From the NCBI GenBank assembly GCA_009731375.1, contig BJOX01000246.1:667810-731251 (forward strand): DNA of 63,442 nt. The letters run 5' to 3'. The notes below the pieces were generated by a model. It was given only the letters and a program-made list of their open reading frames with translations. It had not been told where the DNA came from and did not search any database. Shown piece after piece: positions 37,303 through 48,868 of the stretch (within the stretch, counting starts at the first letter, position 1; each line of letters opens with the position of its first letter). The DNA is from Paulinella micropora. Its lineage: Eukaryota; Cercozoa; Imbricatea; Euglyphida. The position numbers and the translations under genes were made by a program.

Positions 37303-37612
37303 ACTACTATAGGTACCACTATAGGACACTTATCTTTTATATAAAATAAGTCTATTTTTATATAAATTCGTCTTACTATTGATTTCAACAAAAATATACA
37401 TAATTTTATCCAAATTAAATATAACAATCATTAAGCCTTAAATAGTCCATATTTGAATTTCTCTCAAACTCTTAAAAAAAGATCACTTATCTATCTTTTT
37501 TCAAATCAACACGAAGAGACATTAAAACCTGTTTCTTAGTTTTTACTGCTGTCCTGAACTTAGTTATCTTTTTTGAAAAAATTAAAAGTCCTCCCTATTG
37601 TGAGTTTGATTA
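37303..37612. repeat. E2 left TIR
   Basis: Starts actactataggtacc and matches the reverse complement of 57919-58225 with few differences. Ends near tgagtttgatta. Confidence 0.95.
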
Positions 37613-37653
37613 TTTTCTATTTAAATAAATAAAAATTATATTATATAATATAA

Positions 37654-37896
37654 ATGTGTAGAAAACCAACATATACTGCAGAGGAGGCAAGGGCAAAACA
37701 CGCTGAACGCATGAGAGAATATCAGAGAAGAAATAAAGAGAAAGCACTTATGAGAGCAAAAGAATATTATCAAAAAAACAAGGCAGACATACTGAGAAAA
37801 TCAAAAGAGAAAAGAGAAAAATCAAGGCTGACCTTATTAGGCTCCAGAGTATTGTTGGCCAAATTGAGACCTGAAAAAAAATTAATTTCATATTAA
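37654..37896 (+). CDS. Small basic helical-repeat protein next to E2 TIR
   Basis: 80 aa: MCRKPTYTAEEARAKHAERM, then REYQRRNKEKALMRAKEYY and YQKNKADILRKSKEKREKS. Same style as the E1 TIR ORFs. The first gene inside the left TIR, preceded by a TATAAT-rich stretch. Function unknown; nucleic-acid binding is a guess from charge. Confidence 0.55.
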   Translation: MCRKPTYTAEEARAKHAERMREYQRRNKEKALMRAKEYYQKNKADILRKSKEKREKSRLTLLGSRVLLAKLRPEKKLISY

Positions 37897-37960
37897 AGAT
37901 AATATAATATTATATATATATATATAATAGTTTTTGGAAAAATTATATTCCAATCAATAT

Positions 37961-40900
37961 ATGTCGAACACCATTGACTACGGCGGGCACACATGGAACC
38001 TAGACAAACTCAGAGAGGCGAATATAACATTCCAAATAAGGCAAAACAAGTTGTATGTAAAAAAGCCTAATGGTAGTAGGTTTTACGACATAACAACTAC
38101 AAGGGGAGCACTATCCGACCCTGAAAGGTTTTATTCTGAACCTGAGCGAAAACAAAGGGAACGAAAATATGTAGAGCCACAAGTAATTGAGTTCAATGGC
38201 TATAAACTGATAAGGATAGACACGTAACACAAACTACCTGTGGGGCAATCTGTATATACTATAAAATTAAGTAAATCATTGTCTCAAAAAGTGAAAAAGT
38301 TTCCATTAAAGGGTATCATAGGAATGATCGGATCTATAATTGAAGACTTTAAAACACTTTACAAAGACAATGACTTAATACAAATACGTATTAGTGCTAT
38401 TCCTTCAACTTGGAATGTACAAAACCAAAAATTAATAAAAGTAAAAGATTTCAATTTAGAAGATATATCAAACGACGAAAACTATATGGACGAAGAAGGA
38501 GCAACAATAGAACTTATTGATATCAATTTTGTGGGTGTAAGGATGCCTGAAGGAGGAGCAAGATTGAAAGCAATAACAGAAACAGACATGTATAAAAAGA
38601 AAGGTGTAATACGAATAAACAATGATGACAACATATGTTTGGCAAGGGCAATAGTTGTAGCAAAGGCAAAGATTGAGGAACACGAGAAATACGAGTAAAT
38701 CAGAAAAGGACGCAGAACCCAAGACGAACTGGCAAACAAACTACATGAGGAGGCTGGTGTCATGAAAGATTTATGTGGGCTTTCTGAAATAGTGAGTTTG
38801 CTAGACATATAGACTACAACATTGTTATTGTTGAATATCCAGACAAAATCGTATATAAGACTGAGATGAAGGACAAAAAATATATATACATACTAAAAAC
38901 AATGAACCATTACGACACCATAACAAGTATGAAAGCATTCTTATCAAAACAAAACTTTTGCGAGAAATGTATGAAGGGATACGAACATAATCACGCATGT
39001 GAATTCAAATGTAATATATGTCTAACCGAGGGATGTAAAGGATATGACAATATTTTCAAAATGGAAAACGTGTAATGAGTGTAATAGAAAGTTTCCTAAT
39101 AATGAATGTTTCAACAATCATAAACAAAATGAGTTTTGTGATGTAAAGAAAAAATGTATCACATGTGCTAAGACATACAAAGGAGAACATAAATGCGGAT
39201 ATGAAACATGTAGGAACTGCAAAGAACTAAAACCTTTATGGCACCAATGTGAGATAAAGAAAAAAGTCATACATGCACCATCAACAAAATATGTATTCTT
39301 TGATTTTGAAGCAAATCAAGAGACAGGAATTCACATTATCAATCATTCAGAAAGTCAATATTTCAACGACAGCACACCAATCATACATAAAAACATTGAA
39401 CAATTCTGTGAGTGGGCGTTGGGTGTGAAACATAAGGGCTATACATTCATAGCACATAATGCGCGGGGGTATGATTGTCAATTTGTGCTAAAATGGTTAA
39501 TTGAAAAAGGCATAACTCCATTTGTAATCTATGAAGGTGGAAAAATAATGATGATGTCTATTGGTAATGGAAAAGAACAGATTAGATTTATAGATAGTCT
39601 ATCTTTCCTTACTATGCCTTTATCTGATTTTCCTGATACATTCGGACTTACAGAATTAAAGAAAGGATATTTTCCTCACTTTTTCAATAAAACAGACAAC
39701 CAATCATGCATAGGGAATATGCCAGACAAAGATGACTATGGTTATAACTCATTTTCAAAGAAGAAAAGAGATGATTTTCTAAAGTGGTATGATGAACAAA
39801 AAAGCAAAATATTTGATTCAATAAAGAAATGATTGAATATTGTCATAGTGATGTAGATATACTAAGACGGAGGTGTATTGAGTTTAGGAAACAATTTATG
39901 GAGTTTGGTATTGATCTATTTCAATACACTACAATTGCCTCTACATGTATGGCACTATTCAAAGCAAACTACATGCCTGAGGACAGCATAGCAGTCATAC
40001 CGACAAACAGAACAGACAAGCAAAAACAATTCGTATGTGTGTGGAATGGTTAGCATACAGAGAAAAAAAGGACAATGCCAAAATTCAACATGGTCTAAAT
40101 GGTAAAGAAAAAATACTAAACTTACCTAAAGGTGTGAAAGCCTACTTAGATGGATATGACGAGAAAACAAAAACGGCGTATGAGTTCCATGGTTGTTATT
40201 GGCACGGGTGTCCTGAGTGCTTTAATGGAAACGAACTGAATAGAGAAAGGTCTGTTAATAAAACATTTAGGCAACTATACAAGGAAACTAAACTACGAGA
40301 AACTTTAATAAGTCAGCATCCTGAAGTTAGTCAATTAATAACAATATTGGGGTGTCAATGGAATAGGATAAGAACAAAGGAAGAATTCAAAGGCACAATA
40401 GAAGAGACATTAATGGAGCAAGAAACAATCAATCCACGACATGCTATGTTTGGTGGAAGAGTGAATGCTCTGTCTCTATACTGGAAGTCAATGAGTGAGT
40501 ATCAGTATGCTAAGTATATAGATGTGTGCTCTCTCTATCCGACGGTTATGTACTATGACCCATATCCTGTGAAACACCACCAAGCAATAAGAGGAAAAGA
40601 AGCATATGATATGCTGAATAACAAAACAGCATTCGGTATAGCAAAAATAAAAATACTACCACCTAGAGGACTAATTCACCCAGTCCTTCCATGTCAAGAT
40701 AGAGGAAAGATGATGTATTATCTATGTAATAAATGTGGTAAGGAAGGCTTACAGGACAAATGTCAGCACACTGACGAGGACAGAATACTGACAGGCACAT
40801 GGGCAACACCACTTATTTACAAAGCAATACAAAAAGGCTACAGACTTATTAAAACTTACGAATTATGGCATTGGAACGAGCAGACAACGGAACTATTCAA

Positions 40901-41902
40901 AGAATATATTAAGACATTTCTAAGAGTGAAACAGGAATCAAGTGGCTATCCTTCAAATGTCATAACAGAAGAAGACAAAGACAACTACATTAAGGACTAT
41001 GAAGAAAAGATGAAAATTAAATTAGATAAAAGCAAGATTGAAAAGAATGAAGGTAGAAGGGCTGTGGCGAAACTATGTCTAAACTCACTATGGGGAAAAT
41101 TTGGACAACAAAACAACAAGACACAAACAAAAATAGTAAGGAGTGAAGCAGAACTATACAAAATACTAAACGACAAAAAGATAAATGAAGTATCAATTAA
41201 TGTGATAAACAAAGAATGCTTAGAACTATCTTACAACCTACACCCAGAAAAAGTATCAGACCCATACAATACAAATATTTGTGTAGCACTATTTACTACA
41301 GCACACGCACAGATGAGATTGTATGATATGATGGACAGATTAGGTAATAGAGTATTATACCATGACACTGATAGTGTGATTTATTCAGTAGATGAAAAAG
41401 AAGGTCAGACAACAATACCGACAGGAGATTTACTGGGGCAATGGACAGACGAATTGATACATAAAAAGACAAAGATAAGTAGAAAGATAACCACATTTGT
41501 TGGAGCAGGTCCTAAATCCTACGGCTACGTACTAGATGACGGAACTACGAAAATGAAATCAAAGGGCTTCTCAATGAATTACGAGACTTGTAAAAAATTG
41601 AACTTAGTAAATATGTTTAGTATTATAAGCAACTGATTACAAGTACAAGACACTGAACGATCTAAGAAGGCATATGAAGAATTAGAGGACTTACTTGAAA
41701 CAAAAGGTGAAAAGTGTATAGCAAAGAATGTGGCAGAGGCGGGAAATTTAACCATACACACCAACAGCAAATAACGAGAAACAAAAAGACTAAAACAATA
41801 TCGTCTGAGCACATACAAAAGACATTTTCATTAACTTACACAAAAAGAGTAATGCAACCACTAAAAGAAAACCAGATTACAACATTACCATACTGCTATT
41901 AA
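37961..41902 (+). pseudogene. polB: Polinton-type family B DNA polymerase, frameshifted
   Basis: Protein-primed-type PolB over about 1300 codons in several frames. N-terminal region: YGGHTWNLDKLREANI, IRINNDDNICLARAIVVAKA, QDELANKLHEEAGV, NHYDTITSMKAFL. A Cys/His-rich zinc segment (CEKCMKGY, KTCNECNRKF, CRNCKELKPLWHQC) is followed by exonuclease motifs YVFFDFEANQE, FIAHNARGYDCQF and YCHSDVDILRRR. Polymerase motifs: A YIDVCSLYPTVMYYD, B RAVAKLCLNSLWGKFG, C VLYHDTDSVIY. The end is IQKTFSLTYTKRV...TLPYCY. Breaks: TAA 38225, 38696, shifts near 38805, 39060, 39830, 40050 and 41640. It would copy the viral genome. Confidence 0.9.
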
Positions 41903-42208
41903 AGCAAAAAAAGGAATTTACAAAAAATAAAAAAAAAATAAAAAAAAGAAAAAAGGCCTCAGGAAAAGAATGGTTTGTGAAGAGCAAGCGGTGAGAGTTG
42001 AACCGCCGACAATGACGGACAACATCACCAACTTACTAATTACACCACCCCTAACCATGACAGAGGACAAATAAATTTTTTGCGTTGTGTTTTTCTACTC
42101 AGTCAATGCGCAATGTTATCACATGGTTTTTGCGCAAAGTGTTCAGAGAACCGAAGAATTCTTGGATCCCCTACCACTTTTTTGTCTCTCGCAGTTCTTC
42201 TTGAAGAG
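41903..42208. other. AT/A-run intergenic region after PolB
   Basis: A-runs, then mixed sequence. It contains a weak tRNA-like stretch on the minus strand (about 41975-42065) that I do not accept as a tRNA. No gene supported. Confidence 0.5.
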
Positions 42209-42577
42209 ATGAGTGAATTTATCGATTATGAAGCCAAAGAGGCTAATGAAATTTCTAGTGAAAGTGAGTTAGAAATAGAAAGAGAAGAAAATAATTGGAT
42301 TGATTATTATTCTGACAAGACAAGTAAGACGACAAAAAAGGATAAAATATTTTTGGAAACTAAGAAAAAAAACTTGTCCAAAAAAATAAGATTATTGAAA
42401 CGAGAACTTTACGATGTTGAATCAAGACTGGAAGCAGTTAATCAGAGAGATGAGGAACTAAAAGAAGACAAAAGACGAATGGAAGAAGAGAGAAAAGTTA
42501 AAAGGCAGAGACTTAGAAAAGAAAAAGAGACTAAGAAAGAAATAGCATTTTTGGAAAAGTGGTTAGAAAAAAAATAA
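42209..42577 (+). CDS. Coiled-coil protein
   Basis: 122 aa from MSEFIDYEAKEANEISS (42209). The acidic N-terminus leads to a long charged helix (KKIRLLKRELYDVESRLEAV, RRMEEERKVKRQRLRKEKE). An upstream in-frame extension from 42080 lacks the same character. No family recognised. Confidence 0.55.
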   Translation: MSEFIDYEAKEANEISSESELEIEREENNWIDYYSDKTSKTTKKDKIFLETKKKNLSKKIRLLKRELYDVESRLEAVNQRDEELKEDKRRMEEERKVKRQRLRKEKETKKEIAFLEKWLEKK

Positions 42578-42584
42578 ATTTCCA

Positions 42585-42701
42585 ATGTCTCGCCAAGAGG
42601 AAAATTTCGCACGTAATTTAATTGAACAAGGTGATACATTTGATGAAGTTATAGTTAAGTATAAGTTGTATGTTAATGAAGTGAGAGCCCAAGTGGAGTA
42701 A
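42585..42701 (+). CDS. Small ORF, 38 aa
   Basis: MSRQEENFARNLIEQGDTFD, then EVIVKYKLYVNEVRAQVE and a stop. It starts eight bases after the coiled-coil gene's stop. Too short to judge; the helical pattern suggests a real peptide. 42702-42909 is intergenic. Confidence 0.35.
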   Translation: MSRQEENFARNLIEQGDTFDEVIVKYKLYVNEVRAQVE

Positions 42702-42909
42702 AATGGTTGTGTGATCTGTGCTGTCTGCCTACCTGCTCACTTCTCATCAATGAACACGACACACATTTCACTACAACATAAAAGCACACTTATTACTTGA
42801 CTATTTTCAAAAAAAAATTATTTATTTATTTATTTACGAAATATAAAAAACGGCTTCAAGGCACTGCCCACACATGTTTTTTGTGCTTTTTGGTGTGTGG
42901 GCAGGTACA

Positions 42910-43350
42910 ATGCCCCCAAAGAAGAAGCCAGACAATCAGCCAGCTGAGCCGACCGCAGAGCCGACCGCAGAGCCGACCACTCCCGACGCGAAACGCCCAC
43001 TTCACGAAGACGAAGAGGAGGATGTTGGTGCTGTTTCAAATGCTTTAAATGCAATACAACTATACGAAGCCCAGGTGCTGTCCCCACTAAAGCATCGTGA
43101 AGAAAGTAAGTGTTTCGTCGAGTTTGTCAACGATAACAAGACACCAGACCTTGTTTTCATCAAGCCAGGGAATAACAGGGTTGAGGCGAAATTCATGAAG
43201 AGCCCTGGAGAGGCTAAAGTTTATTTCGTAACCATTGATTCTAAGGGGGTCATCCGTGTGTTTCATTCTTGGTCAGCGGTGAAGGGGTACTACATACACA
43301 CTAAGGTCCCTGTGTATTCAAAGTTTGCCACCTATCACTTCAAGAAATAA
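42910..43350 (+). CDS. Hypothetical protein with Pro/Glu-rich N-terminus
   Basis: 146 aa from MPPKKKPDNQPAEPTAEP. A disordered N-terminal 35 residues with triplicated AEPT precede an acidic stretch and a compact beta-rich domain (CFVEFVNDNKTPDLVFIKPG, AKVYFVTIDSKGVIRVFHSW). No catalytic motif. It is convergent with the integrase gene, ending five bases before it. Confidence 0.6.
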   Translation: MPPKKKPDNQPAEPTAEPTAEPTTPDAKRPLHEDEEEDVGAVSNALNAIQLYEAQVLSPLKHREESKCFVEFVNDNKTPDLVFIKPGNNRVEAKFMKSPGEAKVYFVTIDSKGVIRVFHSWSAVKGYYIHTKVPVYSKFATYHFKK

Positions 43351-43355
43351 TATTA

Positions 43356-44346
43356 CTACAAGTCCATTATTTCTTTTTTCTTCCTTTGTCGGGAAGAAGT
43401 TCTGATGTTGGCAGGGTCTATTTCCTCTCGTTTAAGTAAATGCTTTGTTTGTTTTTCTTTAGTTAGTTGTTTCAGTTCTTTATTAATATCTGTCTCTTCC
43501 GGTTCGTTAGTTGCATCTGTCTTTAATAAATGTCGTGGTGGCACTATATCATCATTTGTTAATACAATCCGGTATCCCTTACGGGCTTTGACGGTGTAGA
43601 TTTGCTTGCTCCATGTCTTTCCTCCCTTTTCTAGAATGTGTTTCTTGTTCAACTTTCTAACTCTGTCTCCCTCTTTGAAACCAAATAAATATTTATCAAC
43701 ATATCTATGTTGTTGGCTAATATCATTTCCTTTAAATACATCAATTAGCGCCGCCTTAATCGCTGAATGTTCTTTTTTGTTATAAGAATAAACAACATCT
43801 TCAATATAACTTATCCAATCAAAATTACGATTAAAAGCCCATAATACGTGTAATCTTTCTCTTAGTGTTCTAACAAATCTATCAACAATACCTAACGAAT
43901 TATGATCGCCACTTCAACCATAAATTGTTCAATACCATTATTTCTCATCCACTCACCAACAGCACCTTTAAACTCCCCACCATTCTCCGATATGTATGCT
44001 TTAGGCTTTGGTAATTTCTTGAGAGCATCTAAAACGGTGGTTGAAATTTTTTTTTTAATAGGTATCGCATAAGCATAAAGACTATGAATATCAATCCAAA
44101 TAAGGGCAAAATTATAATTTTTATTTTTTGTACCAACCTTACTCATATCCATTAAATCAATATTAACCATATCTAAAACCTTATCAGCCCATATTGTAGT
44201 CCCTCTAGCCCTTGGCTTAGTCTGACGAAATAATTCTTGAGCAGTGCTTGTCCGTTCTTCCTCTGTTGGTTCGCCTCGCGGAGTATCTTCTAGTTGTGTA
44301 TCTTTATCCTGTGCATTAATATTACTAGTTGTGTGTTTGTGATCAT
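43356..44346 (-). pseudogene. Polinton-type rve (DDE) integrase, frameshifted
   Basis: From ATG 44346, frames join as ...AQELFRQTKPRARGTTIWAD, then VNIDLMDMSKVGTKNKNYNF, IWIDIHSLYAYAIPIKKK, AYISENGGEFKGAVGEWM, then (shift near 43905) HNSLGIVDRFVRTLRERL and an SH3-like tail FKEGDRVRKLNKKHILEKG to 43356. It would insert the viral DNA and make the GTCTTT duplication. The expected catalytic D of DNGGEF is E, and the last acidic position is D (VDRF). A shift also lies between the start codon and the core. Family certain; present activity doubtful. Confidence 0.85.
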
Positions 44347-44347
44347 T

Positions 44348-44497
44348 GATAGTTTAGAATTGCGATTCGTGCTGTCGCACTCTCTCTTATTCTAAACCAT
44401 CGTTTTTTATTTCATTTTAAAATAATATCACCTCCCTACGATGTTCATCAACAAACGAGAATGAGTGAAACGAATGAAAGTGAAGTTGATGAATATC
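44348..44497 (-). promoter_or_regulatory. Hairpin pair A (between lysine-rich gene and integrase)
   Basis: On the minus strand, after the TAA of the 44499 gene: hairpin 44439-44497 (gatattcatcaac...gttgatgaacatcg), a 36-nt AT-rich spacer, then hairpin 44348-44402 (cgatggtttagaat...attctaaactatc) ending two bases from the integrase ATG. The outer and inner ends match the other pairs. Confidence 0.85.
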
Positions 44498-44498
44498 A

Positions 44499-45017
44499 TT
44501 AGAATTTCAAAAATATCTTTTCTGCTTCCTTACTTTTTTCTTTATTCTTTGGTGTATTGTTATATACATTAACTGATATTTTTTCACTTCGTTTTTTACA
44601 GCCTCTCTGTTTTACGCCTGTTGTTTCATAATCTTCGCTTTCTTCACTCTCACTTTCTTCTTCTTCGCTGTCATTCTCTGGCTTCTTGGGTTGTGGTGCT
44701 TTCTTTGTGGTTTTCTTCTTGGGCTTTTTGGCATTCTTTTTTATCTTTCTAAGCATATGATTTGCAATAACCTCAGACATATCAATTTCGCTATCGCTTT
44801 CGCTTGATTCATCTTCAATCTCAGGATTTTTAAGTATTTCTTTCGCAACACCAACTTCAGCATCTGTCTCAATAAGTTCTTCCACTGATGCTTCTTTTAA
44901 TATTTCTTTTTTTCGAAGCCTTTCACGTGCCCACTCGTCCTTTCTACGTTCAGCATTTGCTCTGTTTGCTTGAACTGCTTTCTTCCCGTTTTCTTTTGAA
45001 GCCTCTTTTGACGGCAT
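44499..45017 (-). CDS. Lys/Glu/Ser-rich nucleoprotein-like protein
   Basis: 172 aa: MPSKEASKENGKKAVQANRA, then a charged helix, an acidic run (DESSESDSEIDMSEVIANHM), a basic run (KKNAKKPKKKTTKKAPQPKK), an acidic run (DSEEEESESEESEDYETTG) and a basic tail. Alternating charge blocks suggest a disordered nucleic-acid-associated protein. No known domain. Confidence 0.6.
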   Translation of the reverse strand: MPSKEASKENGKKAVQANRANAERRKDEWARERLRKKEILKEASVEELIETDAEVGVAKEILKNPEIEDESSESDSEIDMSEVIANHMLRKIKKNAKKPKKKTTKKAPQPKKPENDSEEEESESEESEDYETTGVKQRGCKKRSEKISVNVYNNTPKNKEKSKEAEKIFLKF

Positions 45018-45108
45018 TGTTTACCGACGAATGATATTACACAAAATAATTGTATTTTTTGTTAGTATAATTTAACAAAAATAAAAAATTGAAAATAATT
45101 AATATACA

Positions 45109-48100
45109 ATGTCGCAATATAAATCATTACTCTGCCTTAATGAGTTGGCTGTTGATAGTCTAAATATACTTAACCTTGACCTTACCAACACAAACATAGT
45201 CGGTCTGAATACAGACAGAGTGCCAGAAGATTCCGACCCAATAAATCTTTATTATACAGATGCGCGATTTGATACAAGGCTCGCTTTAAAATCAACGACA
45301 GACATCAAAGAATGAAAAAATTTATACTATACAGAGCAACGAGTGAGGGAAAACGACGAAGTCAAAGCCTCAACTCAACACAGAAGCAATACTTCCAATC
45401 CGCACCAAACCAGTTTATATAATTTGATAGACACAAACATATTTGCACAAGCGAGCGGACAATACTTAACTTACAACGATGTAGAAGGTAAATGGAAGAA
45501 TACAGCCCTTGCTTCAATTGATACACTTTCAGATGTGGTTATAACCGCGCCGACAGCAATGAATAGTCATCTAACATATAATTCAATAAACTGGGTAAAT
45601 AAAACCTTTCCGATAAATGTTGATGAATTCGGCAATATTAGTATGGGAAGGAAGAATATAACAGGAGTTAATTTACTAAATACCAAAGATGTTGATGAAT
45701 GGATATTTGAGCATCAAGACAATAATAATAAGGTGTCAGCGAGTGGAAGTATAGATAGCCACAGCGATGTGACAATATCAGGCTTCCCAGCAGATAACCA
45801 ACTGCTTATGTATAGCACGGGACAATGGAGAAACACCACACCACCCTTTCTTAGATTAGACGGCACTGCTAGTATGACGGGAGCACTAAATATGGGCGGT
45901 TTTGCTATTTCAGGGGCTTCTACGTATAATGGAATTAATCTCGCTAATCTCGCAGTTGATGGTTCGGTGGTTAAACTAACAGGAGACCAAACCATAGGAG
46001 GAATTAAAACATTTAGCAGTATAATAAATGCGAGTGCGGGGATTGATATGAAAAGCCAAAGCATAACAAATGTAAATCTTGTTGATCGTGTGGATGTTTC
46101 TGTCTTTGATACTTCGGTGGTTAAACTAACAGGAGACCAAACCATAGCAGGAAATAAAAAATTTACATCAACTTTAGAAGTAAGTGGTTCATCCAATCCT
46201 ACTACTTTTGACGGCATTGGTATAGTATTTGATACAAAAATAGGAATGATTGCAGCACAAAAAACAGCAACAGCGACTTGGTATCCGACACAAATAACTG
46301 GTTCGTATGTTGAGTTATATTCAGGTAATACTTTAATTATAACTGCAACTGGAACAACATTAAGTTTGAATAACAACAAAATAACAAACTTAGCCGACCC
46401 TTCCGCTTCAACAGATGGAGCAAATAAAGGTTATGTTGATACAAAAGACGAGCAAAATGTGAAACTAACAGGAAATCAAACCATAGCAGGAATTAAGACA
46501 TATAGCAGTGGTGTTGAAATAACTGGAAATTCAATCAATTCAACAACAAAAGGCACATTCATCGTTTTCAATTCTACCAGTAATATCGGGTCAATTGCTA
46601 GTTTGGATATGAAAACTGCAACATATTACAACTTTGAAATTTCTGCGAAAAAAATAAGTTTTATTATTGATGGGACGATTGTTTCGTGGTTTAATGCTAC
46701 TGGCTTAGATTGTAATAGTAGTCGGATTGTTAATCTAGGAGCACCACAAAATGCGAATGAAGCGGTAAATAGACAATATCTGGATGACAATTGTGTGAAA
46801 CTAACAACGGACCAAACCATAACAGGAAGTAAAACATTCAACGGGACGAGCACTGTGATAAAATATCTAACTCTAACACAAACGGCCGATTTTAATAATC
46901 AAGTTATCATTAATGGTGGAAATATAACATATAATGGGGCGAGGATATTAAACAAAAATGGAGGAGATATATTCCTTTCACAGGCATCAGGAGATTATCA
47001 ATATTTCTTATTTACTCTAAATATCGCTACAAGTGGAACCGCAGGCCAAAGAGGTTATGTATTCACTAATGTAGCATTTGATGTAAAAGGGGCGGGACTT
47101 TATATTTCAAAACTTTTGGATAATAAAAGTGCTTCGTCCGACATTGTCCGTTTTAACAATGCTGGCGGTATGCGTTTTTATGGTGCTTTGGATATGAACT
47201 CAAACAACATAACACATGGTGGAACAATAACGGGAACATCAATTACTTCAACTGCTGGCATGACTACAACAACATTAACGGCGAGCGGATTATTAACAGC
47301 AGATGGCGGTTGCAAGTTATCTATTCAAAATAAAGTAGATGGAGGAAATGGACAGGGTATATTTCTGTGGGATACAGACAACGCAGGATGGGGGATTTAT
47401 ATGGCTCAGCCAGGGGCAGGTAAAAGTCTATCTGGAGGGTCTGCGGTTGCAGGCAACGATATTTCAGGCTTTGCTATAGGATTTAGGTCTGGTTTTGCTT
47501 CGGCAGATGGTTTTGTGTGGGAAAATTCTAATGAACAATTATTAATGTCATTAAATGGGCAAACGGAACTTTATGGACAAAAGGATTGGTAACGGCTAGT
47601 GCGGGGATATCAACAACAACATTAACAACAAGTGGCTTACTAACTGCGAATACGGGGATTACATACACAGGCACACTAACGTCAGTAACGAATGCCAGTG
47701 GGGCGAAAATAGGAATTCAGGGACTAACAGACGGAACAAATGCAAAAGGAATATTTTTATGGGATACGACTAATACAAGTTGGGGAATATATGCGGCATC
47801 TGGCGGAGGTGGAAACACTAAAAGTTTGGCAAATGGTTTAGCCGTTTCAGGAAATGATTTTAGTTCGTATAGTTTTCGTTTTAGGGTTGCTAATGATTCT
47901 ACAATGGGTTTTGTATGGGAGAATTCAGGGGAGCAACTATTAATGTCATTGAATGGACTCAATGGTACATTATGGACAAAAGGGTTAATAACAGCTAGTG
48001 CGGGAATTACATATTCTGGGTTGCTAACGACCACAACCAATAATGGAGCGAAAATAGCAATTCAAGGACAAACAGACGGGGGTGCTAACCGCGGAATATT

Positions 48101-48518
48101 TATTTGGGATACTGGTGATTCAGCATGGGGAATTTATATGTCTCAGTCTGGAGCAAATAAATCATTAAGTGGAGGAACAGCACCAGCAGGAGGAGTAGGC
48201 GGAGGATTAACTTCTTATGCTATTAGATTTAGAGTGAATAATTCTTCAACGAGTGGGTTCATATGGGAGAATAGTTCAAATACTGCTTTAATGTCTTTGA
48301 AAGCAAGCGATGGACAATTATGGGTATTGACTGGTCCCGTTCAAACATCAGACAGACGAAAAAAAGAGGACATAAAAGAGTGTTTAGGCTTAGATTTTAT
48401 TAATAAGTTAAATCCAGTCTGTTATCGTATGATTGATGACAACAAGAAACAGAGAGCGGGTTTGATAGCACAAGAGGTAGAAGAAGTATTAACGTTAGTT
48501 CGCCATCCATATCCATAA
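45109..48518 (+). pseudogene. S74 tail-fibre-like protein, interrupted
   Basis: E2 counterpart of the E1 fibre. It begins MSQYKSLLCLNELAVDSLN with NLYYTDARFDTRL repeats. An in-frame TGA at 45313 sits in the repeat (DIKE-stop-KNLYYTEQRV), and a shift lies near 47585. It continues through VKLTGDQTIGGIKTFSS repeats to the S74 chaperone SDRRKKEDIKECLGLDFI and RAGLIAQEVEEVL, then stops in inverted DNA. The missing S74 tail lies reversed at 48548-48868. 45966-47640 is nearly identical to the E1 fibre gene. Role: attachment fibre (inference from family). Confidence 0.85.
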
Positions 48519-48868
48519 TAGGCGGGGGTCTGTGAAGTCTGGTTGTATTATTTGACATTTGAAAAAACGACTGCTCGTATTTCTGCTAATTGGTTGGTTT
48601 GGTCTTGTAGTATATTCATAAGATTTTTATTTTCTTTTTCTAAATAAATCATCTTTTCTGATAATTGTTGAACGGCCTTAATTAACGGGGCGATAAACTC
48701 TGAATAACCTATACCATAACCGACATCACCACTATCAACACAAATAACATCTTCTGGATTAACACTCACACCTTTCAATCCGCATTCTTTTCTTTGCTTT
48801 GGACACGGAACCATAATTTTTTCTTTTGAAAATCCAGCAAAATCTAACAAATCCATTTCCAGAATTAA
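48519..48868. other. ~350-bp inversion at fibre gene end
   Basis: On the minus strand this encodes the S74 tail (EMDLLDFAGFSKEKIMV, GYGIGYSEFIAPLIKAVQQL), stop at 48548. The reversed start of the next gene (atggatggcgaactaac) lies at its left edge. E1 shows the uninverted order. Breakpoints lie at gtattaac/gttagttcgcc and catttc/cagaattaaag. Confidence 0.88.

Noticed and set aside
39829-39832. ATGA overlap suggesting two coupled genes in the PolB region
   Set aside because: The second frame begins exactly at the exonuclease III motif YCHSDVD of the same polymerase, so it is a frameshift in one gene.
41975-42065. tRNA-like stretch on the minus strand (A-box-like ggtgtaattagtaag and B-box-like ggttcaact)
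   Set aside because: The T-arm and acceptor stems do not pair properly and no 7-bp acceptor can be formed, so it is not called as a tRNA.
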